Shown piece by piece: positions 36,333 through 45,595 of a stretch of 64,000 bases of DNA. Both the position numbers and the translations under genes were made by a program. Location of the stretch: assembly GCF_947489565.1 (NCBI RefSeq), contig NZ_CANLEA010000006.1, forward strand, positions 186,001 to 250,000, written 5' to 3'. The notes below the pieces were generated by a model. That model was given only the letters and a program-made list of their open reading frames with translations, was not told the DNA's origin and did not search any database. This DNA comes from an uncultured Kordia sp. Lineage in GTDB: Bacteria; Bacteroidota; Bacteroidia; Flavobacteriales; Flavobacteriaceae. Every line of letters starts with the position of its first letter. Within the stretch, counting starts at the first letter, position 1.

Positions 36333-38609
36333 ATGAAACGCATACATTTCTACATTCTAGCTTTCGCTTTTATGGGAGCTAATCTTGTCGTAGCACAAGA
36401 TAACCAGGAAGACAAAAAACCTCAGGGACATATTAACAATAATAAGTTTAGACAGCTGTATCAAGAGTTTGCCACACCAAACATGTACAGAACAGCTTCT
36501 GGAGCTCCGGGGAAAGCATATTACCAACAACAAGCTGACTATGAAATGGAGATTGAGTTGGATGATAAAAATCAAAAAATATATGGAGTTGAAACGATTA
36601 CATATACCAACAATTCTCCAGACGATTTAGAGTACCTTTGGGTTCAATTAGATCAAAATGTTCGTGCTAAAAATTCACCAGCTAGACTAAAAAACGGAGC
36701 GAAGATTCCACGTTTAGAAAGAACTTCTAAGTTTGTTGGTAGTTATGTAGCCGATCCTTTTGATGGAGGATTCAACATTGATTATGTGAAAAACTCAAAA
36801 GGGAAACCAATGTCGTTTACCATCAATCAAACGATGATGCGTATTGATTTACCTCAAGCATTAGAGTCAGGAGATAAAGTTTCATTCTCAATCAAATGGA
36901 GGTACAACGTCAACAATCACGTTAAAAAAAGAGGTCGTTCTGGATATGAGTTTTTTGAAAAAGATGGAAATCGTGCTTATGTAATAGCACAATTCTTCCC
37001 ACGCATGGCAGTCTATAATGATGTAGAAGGTTGGCAAAACTATCAATTTTGGGGGAATGGTGAATTTGCATTGCCATTCGGAAATTATAAAGTAAGCATT
37101 ACGGTACCTGCAGATCATATTTTAGATGCTACAGGGAAATTACAGAATAGAAAAAATGTATATTCAAAAGAAATGATGAAGCGTTACGAGCGTGCTTTAA
37201 ACTCGTATGACGAACCTGTAATTATTGTAACACAAGAAGAAGCAGAAGCTGCTGAAAAAGATTTTTCTAACAAGAAGAAAACTTGGAAATTTTATGCTGA
37301 GAATGTAAGAGACTTTGCCTTTGCATCTTCACGTAAGTTTATCTGGGACATGCAAGCTGTAGATATTAATGGTAAAAAAGTAATGGCAGTTTCTATGTAT
37401 CCAAAAGAAGGAAATCCTCTTTGGGAACAATACTCAACAAAAGCAGTAGTAAGTACATTAAAAACATATTCAAACCATACGTTCGATTATCCATATCACA
37501 AAGCAATTTCTGTACATGCCAAAAATCAAGGAATGGAATATCCTATGATTTGCTGGAATTACGGACGACCAAGTGAAGACGGAAGCTATTCAGAACGTAC
37601 AAAATTCGGAATGATCAGTGTAATTATTCACGAAGTTGGACATAACTTTTTCCCTATGATTGTAAACTCAGATGAGCGTCAATGGGGATGGATGGATGAA
37701 GGATTAGATACATTCATGCAATTCTTGGCTGAACAAGATTTTGCAAAAGCACATCCAGAATCGGTTGAATCAACAGGTGGAAAATATCCTTCACGTAGAG
37801 GAGAACCTTCTAAAATAGTTCCGTATATGAAAGGTGGACAAGATCGTTTGTCTCCAATCATGTCGAATCCAGAAAATGTATATCAACTAGGACCAAACGC
37901 TTACGGAAAACCTGCTACAGGATTAAATATCTTACGTGAAACTATTATGGGACACGAAGCTTTTGATCACGCATTCAAAACCTATGCGCAACGATGGAAA
38001 TTCAAGCATCCAACTCCAGAAGATTTCTTCAGAACAATGGAAGATGCTTCAGGATATGATTTAGATTGGTTTTGGAGAGGTTGGTTCTATACTACTGATT
38101 TTGTAGACATCGGGATTGAAAGTGTAAAGAAATTTCAAGTGAGAACGCGTAAAGCTGGAGGAGGAAGTTTTGTGTATTTTGTAGGAGAAGACGATGATCG
38201 CTACAGCAAAGAATACGAAGGGAAATCTGTGGTAAAGAATGATGAAAACTTAAAAGAATATCTAATGGATAACTTTTCTGCTGAACAAAGAGCTACGATG
38301 AACGATCCGAAATATTTTTATGAAGTAGCATTCAACAAGCCGGGAGGTTTAGTAATGCCAATCATTGTAGAGTGTACGTATGAAGATGGAACTACAGAAA
38401 TGATGGAATATCCTGTTCAAATTTGGAGAAAGAATGATAATCTTGCGAAAGTTGTAATTGCATCAGAGAAGAAAATCAAAAATTTGCAATTAGATCCAAA
38501 ATTAGAAACTGCTGATATTGATACTTCAAATAATATGTGGCCAAACGAAGAAGGTCAATCAGACTTCAATCAGTTTAAAGAAAAGAAGACCATCAAACAG
38601 AAAAAATAA
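36333..38609 (+). CDS. M1-family zinc aminopeptidase
   Basis: A 758-aa secreted peptidase with a signal peptide (MKRIHFYILAFAFMGANLVVAQ). The zinc site is HEVGH at 433-437 with Glu456 18 residues further (in WGWMDEGL), the M1 signature. The GMEYPMI stretch before it replaces GAMEN. It removes N-terminal residues from peptides outside the cytoplasm. I chose the ATG at 36333 over an upstream TTG at 36303. It follows DUF6702 by 62 bases and ends with a terminator at 38632. Confidence 0.92.
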   Translation: MKRIHFYILAFAFMGANLVVAQDNQEDKKPQGHINNNKFRQLYQEFATPNMYRTASGAPGKAYYQQQADYEMEIELDDKNQKIYGVETITYTNNSPDDLEYLWVQLDQNVRAKNSPARLKNGAKIPRLERTSKFVGSYVADPFDGGFNIDYVKNSKGKPMSFTINQTMMRIDLPQALESGDKVSFSIKWRYNVNNHVKKRGRSGYEFFEKDGNRAYVIAQFFPRMAVYNDVEGWQNYQFWGNGEFALPFGNYKVSITVPADHILDATGKLQNRKNVYSKEMMKRYERALNSYDEPVIIVTQEEAEAAEKDFSNKKKTWKFYAENVRDFAFASSRKFIWDMQAVDINGKKVMAVSMYPKEGNPLWEQYSTKAVVSTLKTYSNHTFDYPYHKAISVHAKNQGMEYPMICWNYGRPSEDGSYSERTKFGMISVIIHEVGHNFFPMIVNSDERQWGWMDEGLDTFMQFLAEQDFAKAHPESVESTGGKYPSRRGEPSKIVPYMKGGQDRLSPIMSNPENVYQLGPNAYGKPATGLNILRETIMGHEAFDHAFKTYAQRWKFKHPTPEDFFRTMEDASGYDLDWFWRGWFYTTDFVDIGIESVKKFQVRTRKAGGGSFVYFVGEDDDRYSKEYEGKSVVKNDENLKEYLMDNFSAEQRATMNDPKYFYEVAFNKPGGLVMPIIVECTYEDGTTEMMEYPVQIWRKNDNLAKVVIASEKKIKNLQLDPKLETADIDTSNNMWPNEEGQSDFNQFKEKKTIKQKK

Positions 38610-38631
38610 CTGTTACAACACATAAAACAAT

Positions 38632-38663
38632 AAAAAAACCAGCTTCGTTGCTGGTTTTTTTAT
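38632..38663 (+). terminator. Terminator after the M1 peptidase gene
   Basis: A 12-bp stem (38632-38643 with 38650-38661), core AACCAGC/GCTGGTT, loop TTCGTT, embedded in A/T runs. Confidence 0.88.
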
Positions 38664-38682
38664 ATCATACTATTTACTTGAT

Positions 38683-38690
38683 TATATTTG
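38683..38690 (+). promoter_or_regulatory. -7 box (TATATTTG) for tatA
   Basis: TATATTTG fits TAnnTTTG and lies 19 bases before the ATG of tatA. Confidence 0.55.
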
Positions 38691-38709
38691 TATAATAATT
38701 CAACGAGAT

Positions 38710-38982
38710 ATGGCATTATTTATTAGTGGTGGAGAAATATTTGTAATCATGCTGATTGTGGTAATGGTATTTGGTGCAGATAAAATTCCTGAAATTGCCC
38801 GTGGTTTAGGAAAAGGAATGCGTCAACTAAAAGATGCAACCAACGAAATAAAGCACGAAATCCAAAAAAGTGCAGAAGATAACGGATTAGATACTGACAT
38901 TGCTAGCGATGTTCAAAACGAAATAAACAAAGTAAAGGAAGATATCGAAGACATGTCAGGACCTATCAAAAGGCAATTTTAA
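38710..38982 (+). CDS. tatA: Sec-independent (Tat) translocase subunit TatA/E
   Basis: A 90-aa protein with an N-terminal membrane helix (GGEIFVIMLIVVMVFGADK), the FG at the end of the helix and the amphipathic helix KIPEIARGLGKGMRQLKDATNEI, the pattern of TatA/TatE. The acidic C-terminal tail is polar. It forms the pore for folded Tat substrates. tatC is not in the window. It is cotranscribed with the PAP2 gene (TAATG overlap). Two genes in the window have Tat-like signal sequences (31075-31803 and 63565-64000). Confidence 0.92.
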   Translation: MALFISGGEIFVIMLIVVMVFGADKIPEIARGLGKGMRQLKDATNEIKHEIQKSAEDNGLDTDIASDVQNEINKVKEDIEDMSGPIKRQF

Positions 38983-39545
38983 TGCTCGATAGCTTATTGA
39001 CATACGATAAAGAACTACTCATCTACCTAAACAATTTAGGAAATATGAAATTTGAAGCCTTCTGGCTTTTTATTACGAAATTCATTTATTGGATTCCACT
39101 TATACTTTTCATATTCTATAAAGTCTATAAGAAATATACTAAAGAGCAAGCAAAGTACATCATTGGGTGCGGAATTTTGATATTGCTTTTTTCGCTTCTC
39201 ATTGTAGAAGCCGTAAAAATTGGCGTAGAACGCATGCGTCCATGTAATGATCCTACAGTAGCACCATTTCTTACTATCATTATTCAGCCTGAAAATTATA
39301 GTTTCTTTTCAGGACATGCCACGGTTTCTGTAGCATTCACCACTTTTTTAATCTTATCACTAAAACATGTATTCTTCTGGATACGACTCTTATGTATTTG
39401 GCCAATTCTCTTTATGTATAGCCGATTATATTTCGGAGTGCATTACCCTTCAGACATCCTTACGGGAATTATTGTTGGAATTTTAATTGGATTTGCATTT
39501 CATCGAATTTGCAATGCGCGCATAGTAAAATTACGAATTTATTAA
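38982..39545 (+). CDS. PAP2-family phosphatase
   Basis: A 187-aa membrane protein with about five helices. The PAP2 motifs are: KIGVERMRP (C1), FFSGHATVS (C2, His) and SRLYFGVHYPSD (C3). Such enzymes remove phosphate from lipids, for example undecaprenyl pyrophosphate, which would fit a membrane location. Its start overlaps the tatA stop by one base. Confidence 0.9.
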   Translation: MLDSLLTYDKELLIYLNNLGNMKFEAFWLFITKFIYWIPLILFIFYKVYKKYTKEQAKYIIGCGILILLFSLLIVEAVKIGVERMRPCNDPTVAPFLTIIIQPENYSFFSGHATVSVAFTTFLILSLKHVFFWIRLLCIWPILFMYSRLYFGVHYPSDILTGIIVGILIGFAFHRICNARIVKLRIY

Positions 39546-39582
39546 TATATTGGTTAAAATTTTAACCAATCAATAATAAAGT

Positions 39583-41097
39583 ATGAAAAACCTTAACCTG
39601 AAATTAGCCGTTCTTATGGCTGCTTTCGGCGTGATTTCTTGTTCTAAAGATGCTAACATCGAAACCATAGAAGAAGAAAGCAATGTTGTTACTTTGCAAC
39701 GTACGCCACTTACTCCAACTCAAATTAATGCTAAAATCAACGAGACTGTTTCTAGTCGTGAACGATTTGAATGGACAAATATGGATGCACATACCATATG
39801 GAGTGCTACTGTTCATGGAGATCAAATCCTAACTATTGGATATGGAAATGATGAAAATGATTTTAATAAAGAAAATTCGAGTGCAGATGGAATTAGAGAT
39901 CGACTCATTCAACGCATTGCAGCTATAGATGGCAATGGACAAAAGAAAACGAGCGATTTTTTAATTGAAGAGGATGATAAACTCAACATCATTGATGTCA
40001 AAGTTGAAAATTTAGAAACCGTAGTAGATTTACTATCGCAAAAAGGAATTCGTTATATTGAACCAACAGGCTACAGATATTTAGAATATGAAGTAACGGC
40101 TAAATCTGGCGCAGGTTGCGGATATGATGCCGAAACATTGAATTCTGCAGATTATACCACCATTGCACCTGGCGCAAAAGTTCCGTGGGGATTTTACGAA
40201 CATAACATTCCTGCAGCATGGAGCTACAGTACGGGAGCTGGTGTTGGAATTGGTGTGATTGACACTGGTTTAACACCAAACAATTCATTAATGAACGGAA
40301 ACTTCAATGATGGATATTCTTCTGGAAGGTTCGTTCAAAAATTTGGAACATATGTAGATTCATGGTGGCCATGGTCCAGAAGAACCGATGGTCCAAATGA
40401 TCGTTGTGGTCATGGAACAAGCATGACAGCAGTGGCTACAGCACCAAGAAATAACAACGGAATGCCTGTTGGAGTTGCATATAATGCAAATTTAATTAGC
40501 TATCGTGGAACAAAAAATGTACTTTTAGACGGTTATCACGAACAAAGAGGTGTAGCAAATGCATTAACAGCTTTAGGAAATAGAAGCGATGTAAAGGTAA
40601 TTTCAATGTCAATTGGACACATCTTTTCTGTAGGTAGAATCAAGGATGCGGTGCGATATGCAAATAATCGTGGAAAATTAATCTTCGCAGCGGGTGGAAC
40701 TTCAACAAGTTTCACTAACTTTGTAGGTGTAATATTTCCAGCATGGATGGATGAAACAGTAGCTGTAACAGGTGTAACTGATGCAAACTACTATGAAGAA
40801 TGCGATATTTGCCACAAAGGAAACAAAATTGATTTCACAGTTGTAATGCAACGTGATGGCAACGGAAGTAGAACAATGCCGGTATTAAGTTACTATAACA
40901 ACCAAACAGATTATGTAGGTGGTTCATCAGTAGCAACGGCAACAACAGCAGGAATTGCGGCTTTAGTATGGTCAAGACATCCTAGCTGGTCAAAAACACA
41001 GGTATTAAACAGATTGAAACAATCTGCAGATTTCTATCCAAACAGAAACTCTCAGTATGGATATGGAAATATAGACGCATTGCAAGCAGTTCAATAG
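39583..41097 (+). CDS. Subtilisin-like serine protease lipoprotein (S8)
   Basis: A 504-aa lipoprotein (lipobox GVISC, Cys20) with a propeptide-like region (about 35-190) and an S8 domain. The catalytic triad can be placed at Asp227 (GIGVIDTGL), His277 (CGHGTSMTAVA) and Ser449 in GGSSVATATTAG (GSS instead of the common GTS). Located outside the cytoplasm. It is followed by a hairpin terminator; the PAP2 gene precedes it by 37 bases. Confidence 0.92.
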   Translation: MKNLNLKLAVLMAAFGVISCSKDANIETIEEESNVVTLQRTPLTPTQINAKINETVSSRERFEWTNMDAHTIWSATVHGDQILTIGYGNDENDFNKENSSADGIRDRLIQRIAAIDGNGQKKTSDFLIEEDDKLNIIDVKVENLETVVDLLSQKGIRYIEPTGYRYLEYEVTAKSGAGCGYDAETLNSADYTTIAPGAKVPWGFYEHNIPAAWSYSTGAGVGIGVIDTGLTPNNSLMNGNFNDGYSSGRFVQKFGTYVDSWWPWSRRTDGPNDRCGHGTSMTAVATAPRNNNGMPVGVAYNANLISYRGTKNVLLDGYHEQRGVANALTALGNRSDVKVISMSIGHIFSVGRIKDAVRYANNRGKLIFAAGGTSTSFTNFVGVIFPAWMDETVAVTGVTDANYYEECDICHKGNKIDFTVVMQRDGNGSRTMPVLSYYNNQTDYVGGSSVATATTAGIAALVWSRHPSWSKTQVLNRLKQSADFYPNRNSQYGYGNIDALQAVQ

Positions 41098-41131
41098 AAC
41101 AGTTGGCATATTTAGTTTAGTAAATAGGGAG

Positions 41132-41165
41132 AAACTCTCGTCGTAATGGCGAGAGTTTTTTTATG
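41132..41165 (+). terminator. Terminator after the subtilisin gene
   Basis: A 9-bp stem, AAACTCTCG (41132-41140) with CGAGAGTTT (41150-41158), then a T run. The 200 bases after it up to 41371 hold no supported gene. Confidence 0.85.
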
Positions 41166-41370
41166 GTTTCTAATGAACTGTATTGTGTGTTTTTATTTGG
41201 CAAGTGTTTTAAAATAAACATTTTACGTAATTTTTGTTACGTTTTGACCCTACTTTTTGTACAAGAAAAACCGTGTCTCTTGCCAAAAAAAATATTTACC
41301 TTGAAAGATCAATTGGTAAAACAATTAAATAGCCCTACAAATTAACCATAACCAAATTAACCCAGTATTT

Positions 41371-44300
41371 ATGAAAACAAACTATTTTTTGTTGTTGTTT
41401 TTCATGAGTGTGTTTAGTGTTCAAGCACAAAAACCAGGCTCATTAAAAGCATCATCTACATCAAAGGCTGCTTACATGGTGGAAGTTCCAGCGTTATCCA
41501 AAATGGATAATATTATTGCAGCTAAAGGACAAGAACATGTGGCACCTCCGAAACGGAGAGGAAGTAATACCACAATTGAGGGCAAAGGTCTTCCTATGGG
41601 ACGCGATCCATTACTTCAACGACAATCAAGTGTGCCAAAATCTGCGGGTAGAGCACCAGTAATCGATTTTCCTGCACACACAGGAACAGTACTTAACGAT
41701 CCCACGGGTGCTATTGGTCCAAATCATTATGTGTATGCATTCAACTCAGGATTTGGTATTTTAGACAGATCAGGAAATGTATTAGTTCCAGAAGCTTCCT
41801 TAGCAACCTTATTTCCTAATGAAGATTTAGGAGATCCAGTAGTAGTGTATGATCGCTATGCAGATCGTTTTGTTATTATGCAATTTAGTGATACGCCTAA
41901 TGGTATTTTAATAGCCGTTTGTCAAGGACCAGATCCAGTAAATGATGGATGGTATACGTATCGTTTCAATACAGGCTCTTTTCCAGATTATGAAAAAATG
42001 TCTGTATGGAGTGATGGTTATTATATAACAGCAAACAAAGATTCTGGAAATGTTAGCAATAGTGATGTTGTATATGCATTGGAAAGAGATGAAATGCTGA
42101 CAGGAAATCCAAATGCACAAATCGTAGGATTTCCACTCCCAAATGCAGCTACGAGTGGTTTTTACAGTCCAGGAGGATTTAACTGTATTGGACCAAACTT
42201 ACCGCCCGTTGGAACACCACAACCAATTGTATATTTACAAGATGATGCTTGGTCAGGTATTTCACAAGATCATTTAAAAGTATGGAATGTAAGTGTAAAC
42301 TGGAGCAATCCAGGAAGTTCTTCTATATCGTCTCCACAAGTAATTAATACAGCTCCTTTCGATTCCGTATTTGATAATGGATCGTTCCAAAATCTAGACG
42401 AGCCTGGAAATGGACCTGATATTGATGCTTTACAAGCAACCATGATGTATATGACAAATTACAGACGATTTGGTTCGTACAATTCTGCAGTATTAAACTT
42501 TGCAGTCGATGTAAGCGGAAATGATAGTAAATCAGGAATTAGATGGTATGAATTAAGACAAACTGCAGATGGACAACCTTGGACAATTTATCAAGAAGGA
42601 ACCTATTCTCAACCAAACTACAGTACTTTTTGTGGTAGTATCAGTATGGATGCTCAAGGAAACATTGGACTTGCATATACGATTGTAAGTAGTACCGTAT
42701 TTACGTCCTTACGTTATACGGGACGTCAAGTATCCGATCCTTTAGGTACCATGACCATCGCAGAACAAAATATTGTAGATGGTGATGCACAAAACAATAG
42801 ATTTGACGGACGTTATGGAGATTATGCTCAATTAACGGTCGATCCTGTGGATGATATGACGTTCTGGCACATTGCCGAATATATGAAAGGACCAGGAAGC
42901 AATGTTCGAAAAAGTCACGTAGCAGCATTCAAAGTAGAAGCAGGACCACCAGATACAGAAGCACCATCAACACCAACAAATCTATCTGCGTCTAATACAA
43001 CAGATACAACAACAGACTTGTCATGGACAGCTTCTACAGATAATGTAGCTGTAAATGGATATGATGTATATCAAGATGGTAACTTAATTGGTACAGCTTC
43101 TGGAAATTCGTATACAGTAACAGGATTAACTGCGTTAACAAGTTATGATTTTTATGTAGTAGCGAGAGATGGTGCAGGAAATACTTCTGGAAATAGTAAT
43201 ACTGTGACTGTACTAACATTAGATGTTCAAATAACATATTGCGACTCGCAAAGTCAAGATATTAGTGATGAATTTATTGGTCGTGTACAGTTAAATACGA
43301 TCGACAATGCTTCAGGAGGTCAGTTTTACACTGATTTTACAGGAATTTCAACAACACTTGATAAAGATTCACAATACACCATAACAGTGACGCCAACTTG
43401 GACAGGAACTGTTTTTAGTGAAGGATATTCAGTATGGATTGATTACAATCAAGATGGAGATTTTGCAGATTCAGGCGAGCAAGTTTGGACACAAGCAGCA
43501 ACAACAAATACACCTGTTAGTGGAAGCTTTACAGTTCCAAGTTCTGCCATTAATGGAGCAACAAGAATGCGAGTATCTATGAAGTACAATGGCATTCCAA
43601 CAGCTTGTGAAACCTTTACCTATGGTGAAGTAGAAGATTATACGGTTATTTTACAAGATGGTACTGGAGGACCAACTTGTGATGATGGAATTCAAAATGG
43701 AGACGAAGAAGGAGTTGATTGTGGAGGTTCGTTCTGTGATCCATGTTCTACAGGAAGTGTAATACTTACGCAAGGATTCTTTGAAACAGGTTGGGATAAC
43801 TGGATTGATGGTGGAAGCGATAGTTTCCGTTACCAAGGAACACGTTCATACGAAGGATTGTATTCAATTAGATTAAGAGACAATACTAACAGTTCTACAA
43901 TGACGTCGGAAGCATTTGATTTGACAAGTTTCCAAACAGTTGATGTTGAATTCTTCTTCTTCCCAAATAGTATGGAAAATAACGAAGATTTCTGGCTTCA
44001 ATACAACGATGGTTCTGGATGGCAAACAGTAGCTACTTGGGCTCGTGGATCAGAATTTGAAAATGATTTATTCTATACGTCTACGGTAACACTAGATGTA
44101 GCTCAACTCAACTTTACTACTGATGCACGATTCAGATTTAGATGTGATGCAAGTGGTAATGGAGATCGCGTTTATATAGATGCAGTGACAATTACTGGAA
44201 ATACAGGTCGTAGCCGAGTTGTTAATGGTACGCGACAAGTGGATAAGAAAACACCAGAACCGCAAGCCATCAGTACACATGATTTAAGTACGGAAGATGA

Positions 44301-44532
44301 CGAAGGATTTACAGTATATCCAAATCCAGCACAAGACATTCTTAAAGTGAATACGTTAGACTTACCAGTCGATAACATCAAAATATTCTCTGCGTTTGGA
44401 ATGTTAGTGAAAGAAATGTCAAAACTTGAAAATGGTTCAAGCATTAATGTTTCCAATTTCACAACGGGTACTTACTTTATAAGATTTGTTTCAGGAGAAA
44501 CCATCGTGACAAGGAAGTTTATTAAAAAATAA
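41371..44532 (+). CDS. Large T9SS protein with fibronectin III, GEVED and MAM-like domains
   Basis: A 1053-aa secreted protein. Signal peptide (MKTNYFLLLFFMSVFSVQAQ), a large N-terminal domain (about 90-520) with no family I recognise, a fibronectin type III domain (about 526-615; APSTPTNLSASNTTDTTTDL), a GEVED domain (about 623-761; YCDSQSQ... ending GEVEDYTV), a CDDGIQNGDEEGVDCGGSFC calcium-binding-like stretch (770-), a MAM-like domain (about 797-944) and a type A sorting domain (about 980-1053; TVYPNPAQDILKVN). It probably acts on the cell surface or is released. It is followed by a perfect palindromic terminator. Confidence 0.88.
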   Translation: MKTNYFLLLFFMSVFSVQAQKPGSLKASSTSKAAYMVEVPALSKMDNIIAAKGQEHVAPPKRRGSNTTIEGKGLPMGRDPLLQRQSSVPKSAGRAPVIDFPAHTGTVLNDPTGAIGPNHYVYAFNSGFGILDRSGNVLVPEASLATLFPNEDLGDPVVVYDRYADRFVIMQFSDTPNGILIAVCQGPDPVNDGWYTYRFNTGSFPDYEKMSVWSDGYYITANKDSGNVSNSDVVYALERDEMLTGNPNAQIVGFPLPNAATSGFYSPGGFNCIGPNLPPVGTPQPIVYLQDDAWSGISQDHLKVWNVSVNWSNPGSSSISSPQVINTAPFDSVFDNGSFQNLDEPGNGPDIDALQATMMYMTNYRRFGSYNSAVLNFAVDVSGNDSKSGIRWYELRQTADGQPWTIYQEGTYSQPNYSTFCGSISMDAQGNIGLAYTIVSSTVFTSLRYTGRQVSDPLGTMTIAEQNIVDGDAQNNRFDGRYGDYAQLTVDPVDDMTFWHIAEYMKGPGSNVRKSHVAAFKVEAGPPDTEAPSTPTNLSASNTTDTTTDLSWTASTDNVAVNGYDVYQDGNLIGTASGNSYTVTGLTALTSYDFYVVARDGAGNTSGNSNTVTVLTLDVQITYCDSQSQDISDEFIGRVQLNTIDNASGGQFYTDFTGISTTLDKDSQYTITVTPTWTGTVFSEGYSVWIDYNQDGDFADSGEQVWTQAATTNTPVSGSFTVPSSAINGATRMRVSMKYNGIPTACETFTYGEVEDYTVILQDGTGGPTCDDGIQNGDEEGVDCGGSFCDPCSTGSVILTQGFFETGWDNWIDGGSDSFRYQGTRSYEGLYSIRLRDNTNSSTMTSEAFDLTSFQTVDVEFFFFPNSMENNEDFWLQYNDGSGWQTVATWARGSEFENDLFYTSTVTLDVAQLNFTTDARFRFRCDASGNGDRVYIDAVTITGNTGRSRVVNGTRQVDKKTPEPQAISTHDLSTEDDEGFTVYPNPAQDILKVNTLDLPVDNIKIFSAFGMLVKEMSKLENGSSINVSNFTTGTYFIRFVSGETIVTRKFIKK

Positions 44533-44566
44533 TAAGCTCTAAAAACAAAATCATAAAATTTAAAAT

Positions 44567-44605
44567 AAAGCCGTTTCAATACGTATTGAAACGGCTTTTA
44601 TATAT
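44567..44605. terminator. Perfect palindromic terminator
   Basis: A 32-base perfect palindrome (44567-44598) with arms AAAGCCGTTTCAATA/TATTGAAACGGCTTT, plus T-rich sequence. Its outer arm equals that of the hairpin at 29790-29817. Confidence 0.88.
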
Positions 44606-44839
44606 TTTGTCAGATGTTATTGAAATGAATACACAGGCAAAAACTCTAAAAATCAAAACAAAGAAAATGCTATTATAAAAGAAACAGATTGCCACGTCGC
44701 TATGCTTCTCGCAATGACGTATCTAACATGTCTAAAATTCTAGTAGCGAAGCGATCTAGTATCTAACAGCGAAAGCGGTCTAAGAGATTCCCGCCTACGC
44801 GGGAACAAGTCTAAGAGCAGCGCAAGTCTAACAATCTAA
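44606..44839. repeat. Gene-free stretch packed with several intergenic repeat families
   Basis: From left to right: GATTGCCACGTCGCTATGC..CGCAATGACG-type repeat (44689-44718), AGCGAAGCGATCTA and AGCGAAAGCGGTCTAA repeats (44753-44783), the small palindrome TTCCCGCCTACGCGGGAA (44789-44806) and AGCGCAAGTCTAA (44818-44830). All are widespread, short, non-coding repeat families of the kind seen in flavobacterial intergenic DNA. Confidence 0.8.
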
Positions 44840-45481
44840 CTACAGAACTCTACTAATCGTCAATCCGTCTCTAATAGGCAATACCACAGTTTCAACACGC
44901 GGATCATCTTTTAAAAGTTTATTGTATTCTAAAAGTGCTTTTGTAGAAATATCATTCTTTTGTAACTCTTGAATTACCTTGCCGCTCCACAATACATTAT
45001 CGGATAAAATGATACCATTCGGATTCATCTTTTCAATAATAGCATGAAAATATGCGGGATAATTCGGTTTATCAGCATCAATAAAAACCAAATCGAAAGT
45101 AGTGTCCATTTCTGGAATAATCTCTAAAGCATTTCCTGTATACTGGTGAATTTGACTTCCATAATTAGAAGCATCAAAATATTTGCGTTGAAAATCGTGC
45201 AACTCTTCGTTGATATCAATTGTATGTAATTCGCCTTTCGTTTGCATGCCTTCTGCCAAACACAATGCCGAATATCCTGTATATGTCCCAATCTCTAAAA
45301 TTGTTTTCGGTCGAATCAACTTAGCCAACATACTCAACACTCTTCCTTGATAATGTCCGCTCAACATACGCGGTTGCAATATCTTTTGATACGTTTCACG
45401 TGTCAGTGCTTTCAATAATTCAGGTTCGTTCTCAGAATGGGCAACAACATACTCATCTAAAGCTTCTGGAATAAAATGCAT
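44840..45481 (-). CDS. O-methyltransferase (class I SAM, COMT-like)
   Basis: A 213-aa protein of the O-methyltransferase (caffeoyl-CoA-type) family. The AdoMet motif is ILEIGTYTGYSALCLAEGM (about 58-76) and the metal/catalytic stretch is DLVFIDADKPNYPAYF (about 130-145). The family uses a divalent cation and methylates catechols. It is divergent from kynU; a -7 box on the minus strand at 45498-45505 (TATTTTTG) fits its promoter. Confidence 0.9.
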   Translation of the reverse strand: MHFIPEALDEYVVAHSENEPELLKALTRETYQKILQPRMLSGHYQGRVLSMLAKLIRPKTILEIGTYTGYSALCLAEGMQTKGELHTIDINEELHDFQRKYFDASNYGSQIHQYTGNALEIIPEMDTTFDLVFIDADKPNYPAYFHAIIEKMNPNGIILSDNVLWSGKVIQELQKNDISTKALLEYNKLLKDDPRVETVVLPIRDGLTISRVL

Positions 45482-45497
45482 ATCTCTTTAATTTGTA

Positions 45498-45505
45498 CAA
45501 AAATA
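45498..45505 (-). promoter_or_regulatory. -7 box (TATTTTTG) for the O-methyltransferase gene
   Basis: Read on the minus strand, TATTTTTG fits TAnnTTTG and is 16 bases from the O-methyltransferase start. Confidence 0.5.
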
Positions 45506-45569
45506 AACAAACCCATAAAAAGTAATTTACAAAATGATTGATATCTTTTTATTACCAAAATGGAATACG

Positions 45570-45577
45570 TATTTTTG
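45570..45577 (+). promoter_or_regulatory. -7 box (TATTTTTG) for kynU
   Basis: TATTTTTG lies 18 bases before the ATG at 45596. It makes the longer start at 45560 unlikely. Confidence 0.55.
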
Positions 45578-45595
45578 AGGAAAATAGCATTCAAT

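Noticed and set aside
41163-41345. 60-aa reading frame after the subtilisin terminator
   Set aside because: It starts in the terminator T run and has no known motif; intergenic noise is more likely.
44689-44830. Repeat mosaic as a possible CRISPR or RNA gene
   Set aside because: Repeats are different, unevenly spaced and without unique spacers; no RNA gene structure seen.
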